In this document: positions 61,236 to 64,000 of the stretch, one piece after another
Position numbering within the stretch: position 1 is the stretch's first letter
Layout of the letters: every line of letters begins with the position of its first letter
Assembly: GCF_009811555.1 (NCBI RefSeq)
Contig: NZ_BLIN01000007.1
Coordinates: forward strand, 248,001-312,000
DNA length: 64,000 bases
Direction of reading: 5' to 3'
Origin: Streptomyces caniferus
GTDB taxonomy: Bacteria > Actinomycetota > Actinomycetes > Streptomycetales > Streptomycetaceae
Made by a program: the position numbers and the translations under genes
The notes under the pieces: generated by a model
Database searches by the model: none
Told to the model about the DNA's origin: nothing
What the model saw: the letters and a program-made list of their open reading frames with translations, nothing else

Positions 61236-62393
61236 ATGCACCGAGCCGATCACCATCCGTCGCGGCGTGCTTTCCTCGATGTCACCGGCGCCATGGTGGC
61301 CGCCGGTCTGACCGCCGGGTGCACGGCGGACTCCGCCCAGCCAGGCCGGCACGCCCCTGCCGCAGTGGCCACGCACATGCCGGTTGCGGCGACGGGCCGG
61401 CATCAGGCAGGCATCACGCTTCCCCAGCCGGCCCAGGGCAACCTGCTGGCCGTGGTGGCCGACCTCGGTGCCACCGTGGCTCCCGGCCCGCTACTGGCCG
61501 AACTCGGCCAGGCCATCCGCACACTCACCACGGGGACCGACCCGCGGCTGCTGGGCCTGCCGCCGGGCGACCTCACCGTGACCGTCGGCGTGGGCCCCCG
61601 GCTGGTGCGCACGGCCGGTGCCTCGCTGCCCGGCGCGACCGACCTCCCGCGATTCTCCCGCGAACGGATCGCCCCACGGGCACGCGGCGGAGACCTGCTG
61701 ATGCAGATCTGCGCGAGCGACGCACTGCTCTTACCGGTCGTCGCCGCCGCGCTCCTGGACCAGGCCGGTGACCGCATCCGTGAACGCTGGCGGCAGTCCG
61801 CACGCCGCGGTACGAACGTGCCCCTCGGCAACGGCCTTACCGCGCCACGAAATCCGCTCGGATTCATCGATGGCATCGTGGGCCCGCACACGACCGCCGA
61901 ACAACAACGCGACCTGTGGCTGGCCGGGCCCCCGACGGTCGCAGGCGGCACCCTTGCCGTGCTGCGGCGCATGGAACTCGACCTGCCAAGGTTCGCCCCC
62001 CTGTCCGTAGCCGAGCAGGAAGCGGTCTTCGGGCGCCGCCGGGCCAGCGGCGTCCCCCTCTCCGGCGGCAGCGCCGCCTCGGGCCCGGAACTCGGCGCCA
62101 AGACACCGGACGGGCGCTATCTCGTCCCCGCGGATGCCCATGTGCGCAGAGCGCACCCCACCGTGGTCGGGGTCGGGCTCATGCTCCGCCGCTCTTACAG
62201 CACCGACGAGCCCGCCCCCGGCCTGCTCTTCATCAGCTTCCAGAACGACCTGCGGACCTTCACCGCCACCCTCACCCACATGGACACCTCCGACGCACTG
62301 CTGCAGTTCACCACCACAACCGCCAGCGCGACCTTCCTGATCCTCCCCGGCTTCGGCCAGCAACACCCGCTCGGCTCCCAGCTGTTCGGCTGA
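61236..62393 (+). CDS. Tat-exported DyP-type haem peroxidase (EfeB-like)
   Basis: A 385-residue protein. The N terminus PSRRAFLDVTGAMVAAGLTA carries the twin-arginine motif, and GCTADS a possible lipobox (Cys29). The DyP domain has AGITLPQPAQGNLLAV, the haem-distal motif NPLGFIDGIVGP (GFxDG, distal Asp), a proximal His in DAHVRRAHPT and an Arg in MLRRSYSTDEPAPGLLF. It would oxidise dyes, lignin or haem-like substrates outside the cell. EfeO and EfeU iron-transport genes are not adjacent, so it is probably an independent secreted peroxidase. ATG at 61236, with a weak ribosome site. Confidence 0.88.
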   Translation: MHRADHHPSRRAFLDVTGAMVAAGLTAGCTADSAQPGRHAPAAVATHMPVAATGRHQAGITLPQPAQGNLLAVVADLGATVAPGPLLAELGQAIRTLTTGTDPRLLGLPPGDLTVTVGVGPRLVRTAGASLPGATDLPRFSRERIAPRARGGDLLMQICASDALLLPVVAAALLDQAGDRIRERWRQSARRGTNVPLGNGLTAPRNPLGFIDGIVGPHTTAEQQRDLWLAGPPTVAGGTLAVLRRMELDLPRFAPLSVAEQEAVFGRRRASGVPLSGGSAASGPELGAKTPDGRYLVPADAHVRRAHPTVVGVGLMLRRSYSTDEPAPGLLFISFQNDLRTFTATLTHMDTSDALLQFTTTTASATFLILPGFGQQHPLGSQLFG

Positions 62394-62471
62394 TCACGCC
62401 GCCCGTGGCTTCGGCCTGATGAGACAGCTGGCCGGCAGTGGCTCAAACCAGGAGGGAGCCGGGAGCGGGCT

Positions 62472-62504
62472 CCCCGATCGTCACCAAGAGCAACTTGGTC
62501 GGGG
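62472..62504 (+). terminator. Two-part stem-loop after the peroxidase
   Basis: CCCCGA (62472-62477) pairs with TCGGGG (62499-62504), and the inner CCAAG (62484-62488) with CTTGG (62494-62498), with a bulge of TCGTCA. It has no U-tract. Confidence 0.5.
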
Positions 62505-62639
62505 AAACGCACAATCCCCCCGCAGCTCCTTCGCGGCGTCACCGAGGATCGTGGACCAGGGTGCGGTGACGACGCGGGTTCTGGGTGCGCGGCCTCAATA
62601 CCCGAGAAACTTGCGGTATCAGGGGGAAGAGTGGCGAAG

Positions 62640-62829
62640 AAGGCCGCGGTTCCCTTCGAACTGGGGCCAGGGGAGGCGGGGCAACCAATCATCCCCCCGG
62701 CTGCGGAAGGACTCCAGCAACTGCCGTAGATACGTGACGAGTTCGACGTCAGGCAGGGCGGCCGTCTCCACCCCCGTTCTCCGGCAGGAACGCATACGCC
62801 TGGCTGGCCGGGAGGGGCACGAGTCCCAC
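62640..62829 (-). pseudogene. Possible remnant of an FAD-dependent monooxygenase
   Basis: On the minus strand VGLVPLPASQAYAFLPENGG is followed, after a frame change, by ALPDVELVTYLRQLLESFRS. This resembles the substrate-loop and helix end of group A FAD monooxygenases (usually GLVPL.DG..YWF..A). Third positions are GC-rich, unlike random sequence. No start, FAD motif or intact frame is present. The rest of 62394-63041 has no other gene. Confidence 0.3.
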
Positions 62830-63041
62830 CGTGTTGACCTAGCCGGCGAAAAGGCCCAGTGCTGTCGCGGGACTCTGCATCGCCCGCTACCCCCGCTCCG
62901 CGGTATGCCTCGGACGGGTGAATTCAGGAGGCCGGCCGGTCCCGGAATCCGGTGGGGCCGTTGGGCTGGGCGGATTGCCGGATGATCGCTCTTCGGGCGT
63001 CCCCGCTCATTGCCGTCCCACGTGCTTGAGGAGAGGTCCCC

Positions 63042-64000
63042 TTGGCCAGCGCTGAACTTCCCGGTCCTGATTCGCTGCTGCGTCGCACGCTGGGGGAGTG
63101 GCGGATCGGGTTGGTGGCGTGGCGGTTGTTGGTTCTCCAGACCGCGGATCCGGCGGTCGCGGCCGGGATGGCCCACTTTTCGACCTACCGTGCGCACCCG
63201 TGGCGGCGTATCGAGCACACCATGGACAGCGGGAGGCGGCTGTTCTTCTCCGACCGTGAGGGGCTGCGCCGTGAGGTGGCCCGTCTGGAGCGTACGCACC
63301 GCCGTCTGGTCGGGACCGACGAGCAGGGCAGGCCGTTCACCGCGCTGGATCCGGCGGTGCGGGTGTGGGTGCTGGTCACCTTGTACGAGTGCATGACGGC
63401 GATGCGGGAACTGTCCGGACGCCCGCTGGCGGCCGCTGAGCTGGAGCAGATGTACGGCGAATTCCGTGCGGTGTGCGACGAGTTCGGGCTCTCCGGTGAC
63501 CTGCTCCCGGCCACGGCGGCGGATGTGCCCGCGTATGTGGACCGCACGATCCGTGAGCGCCTCGAATACAGCGAACCCGTGCGCTACCTGCTCTTCGACA
63601 TGCTGCGTGAAGCGCCCGCGCCCCGCCGCCTCGGTCGCCTGAAGCCGGCCTGGCCGCTCATGCGCACCGTGGCCGCCCGCACGATCGGCGCGCTGACCGT
63701 CGCGGACCTGCCGGAAGCCTTCCGCGAGCGCTTCGGCCTGCGCCGCACCCGACGTGCGGCCCTGCTGTCCTTCGTCCTGCACCGTGGGATGCGCGTGCTG
63801 ACGAACGTGCTGCCCGAGCACCGCCGCTACCGCACCCCGCCGGCCGGCAACTCCTCGGCCCCGCGGCCCTCCACCGCCGCCACCGACCGTCCTTCGCCGC
63901 CGGAGGCGAGCCCGGTCCGGATTCCCGGACCGCGCCGCCGCAGGGGTGCCGATTCCCGTCCGGCACGTCTGCGGACCTTCTTCCACCAGGTCCTCGACCA
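63042..64000 (+). CDS. MpaB/DUF2236-family oxygenase, 3' end outside window
   Basis: At least 319 residues, open to the right edge. It has GEWRIGLVAWRLLVLQTADP, the conserved AHFSTYRAHPWRRIEHTMDS with the family's His, VWVLVTLYECMTAMRELSGR and YLLFDMLREAPAPRRLGRLK. The pattern is that of MpaB-like, latex-clearing-protein-related haem proteins. A Pro/Arg-rich tail runs from about residue 265. The start is a TTG, unusual, chosen because GAGGAGAGG lies 7 nt upstream and no ATG or GTG fits. The actual substrate is unknown. Confidence 0.8.
   Translation, partial: MASAELPGPDSLLRRTLGEWRIGLVAWRLLVLQTADPAVAAGMAHFSTYRAHPWRRIEHTMDSGRRLFFSDREGLRREVARLERTHRRLVGTDEQGRPFTALDPAVRVWVLVTLYECMTAMRELSGRPLAAAELEQMYGEFRAVCDEFGLSGDLLPATAADVPAYVDRTIRERLEYSEPVRYLLFDMLREAPAPRRLGRLKPAWPLMRTVAARTIGALTVADLPEAFRERFGLRRTRRAALLSFVLHRGMRVLTNVLPEHRRYRTPPAGNSSAPRPSTAATDRPSPPEASPVRIPGPRRRRGADSRPARLRTFFHQVLD

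Noticed and set aside
62619..63986. 455-codon minus-strand frame opposite the MpaB gene
   Set aside because: Its main part is antisense to the clear MpaB frame. Only the segment at 62640-62829 has coding-like features and is reported separately.

Overview
The window is high-GC actinobacterial DNA, almost certainly from a Streptomyces chromosome. The reasons are the strong G/C bias at third codon positions, frequent GTG starts, many stem-loops without U-tracts, an LAxTG sortase signal, an RNase Sa-type ribonuclease, a GH46 chitosanase with a CsnR-like box, and a ureide-catabolism gene order that matches what I remember of the S. coelicolor allantoin region. No rRNA, tRNA, CRISPR array or intact transposon was seen.

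Positions 1-26020 hold a purine/ureide salvage territory broken by a few unrelated genes. It runs from a partial tartronate-semialdehyde reductase and hydroxypyruvate isomerase, through the uricase operon (uraD, uraH, urate oxidase) and two NCS2 nucleobase permeases around a guanine/8-oxoguanine deaminase, to malate synthase, a MobA-like nucleotidyltransferase, the IclR-type repressor AllR, a hydantoin/allantoin racemase, an NCS1 permease, allantoinase and allantoicase. Together they take guanine and urate through HIU, OHCU, allantoin, allantoate and ureidoglycolate to glyoxylate, which enters central metabolism through malate synthase or the tartronate-semialdehyde branch. A TTCAACA-N3-TGTTGAA-like 17-mer lies in the promoters of four of these units and overlaps the -35 box in three, so one repressor, most simply AllR, probably controls them. 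Unrelated genes here are chitosanase, a TetR/M20 dipeptidase pair, a Ser/Thr kinase and two small proteins. The 3' end of the HTH gene at 1672-2070 seems to have been hit by an integration event that left a 1.2-kb scar.

Positions 26160-43352 are accessory metabolism: a TenA-like protein, a secreted GH84 hexosaminidase, an XRE-cupin repressor with a 29-bp perfect palindrome and a small membrane protein divergent from an amino-acid permease, a secreted RNase Sa-like RNase, KDPG aldolase, a secreted cyclohexadienyl-dehydratase-like protein, a thioesterase, a VOC protein, and a GntR-controlled sugar ABC system with tandem paralogous binding proteins and a ROK kinase.

Positions 43502-50718 are the most interesting part: a tightly overlapping minus-strand operon of ATP-grasp ligase, radical SAM enzyme, second ATP-grasp ligase, mercaptopyruvate-sulfurtransferase-like rhodanese, MFS exporter and MetC-type PLP lyase. 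It looks like an undescribed cluster for a small, possibly sulfur-containing, peptide-like metabolite. Candidate defence or regulatory neighbours follow: an erythromycin-esterase-family hydrolase, a double-MerR regulator and an MccF-like S66 serine peptidase. A decayed Tn3 transposase end lies between them.

Positions 56201-64000 encode envelope functions: a large SdrD-B-type LAxTG surface protein, a membrane-anchored protein, a beta-helix lipoprotein, a Tat-exported DyP peroxidase and the start of an MpaB-family oxygenase. Start codons were set from Shine-Dalgarno spacing, overlaps or leaderless promoter geometry. Functions come from motifs read by eye and from recalled families; no database search was possible.
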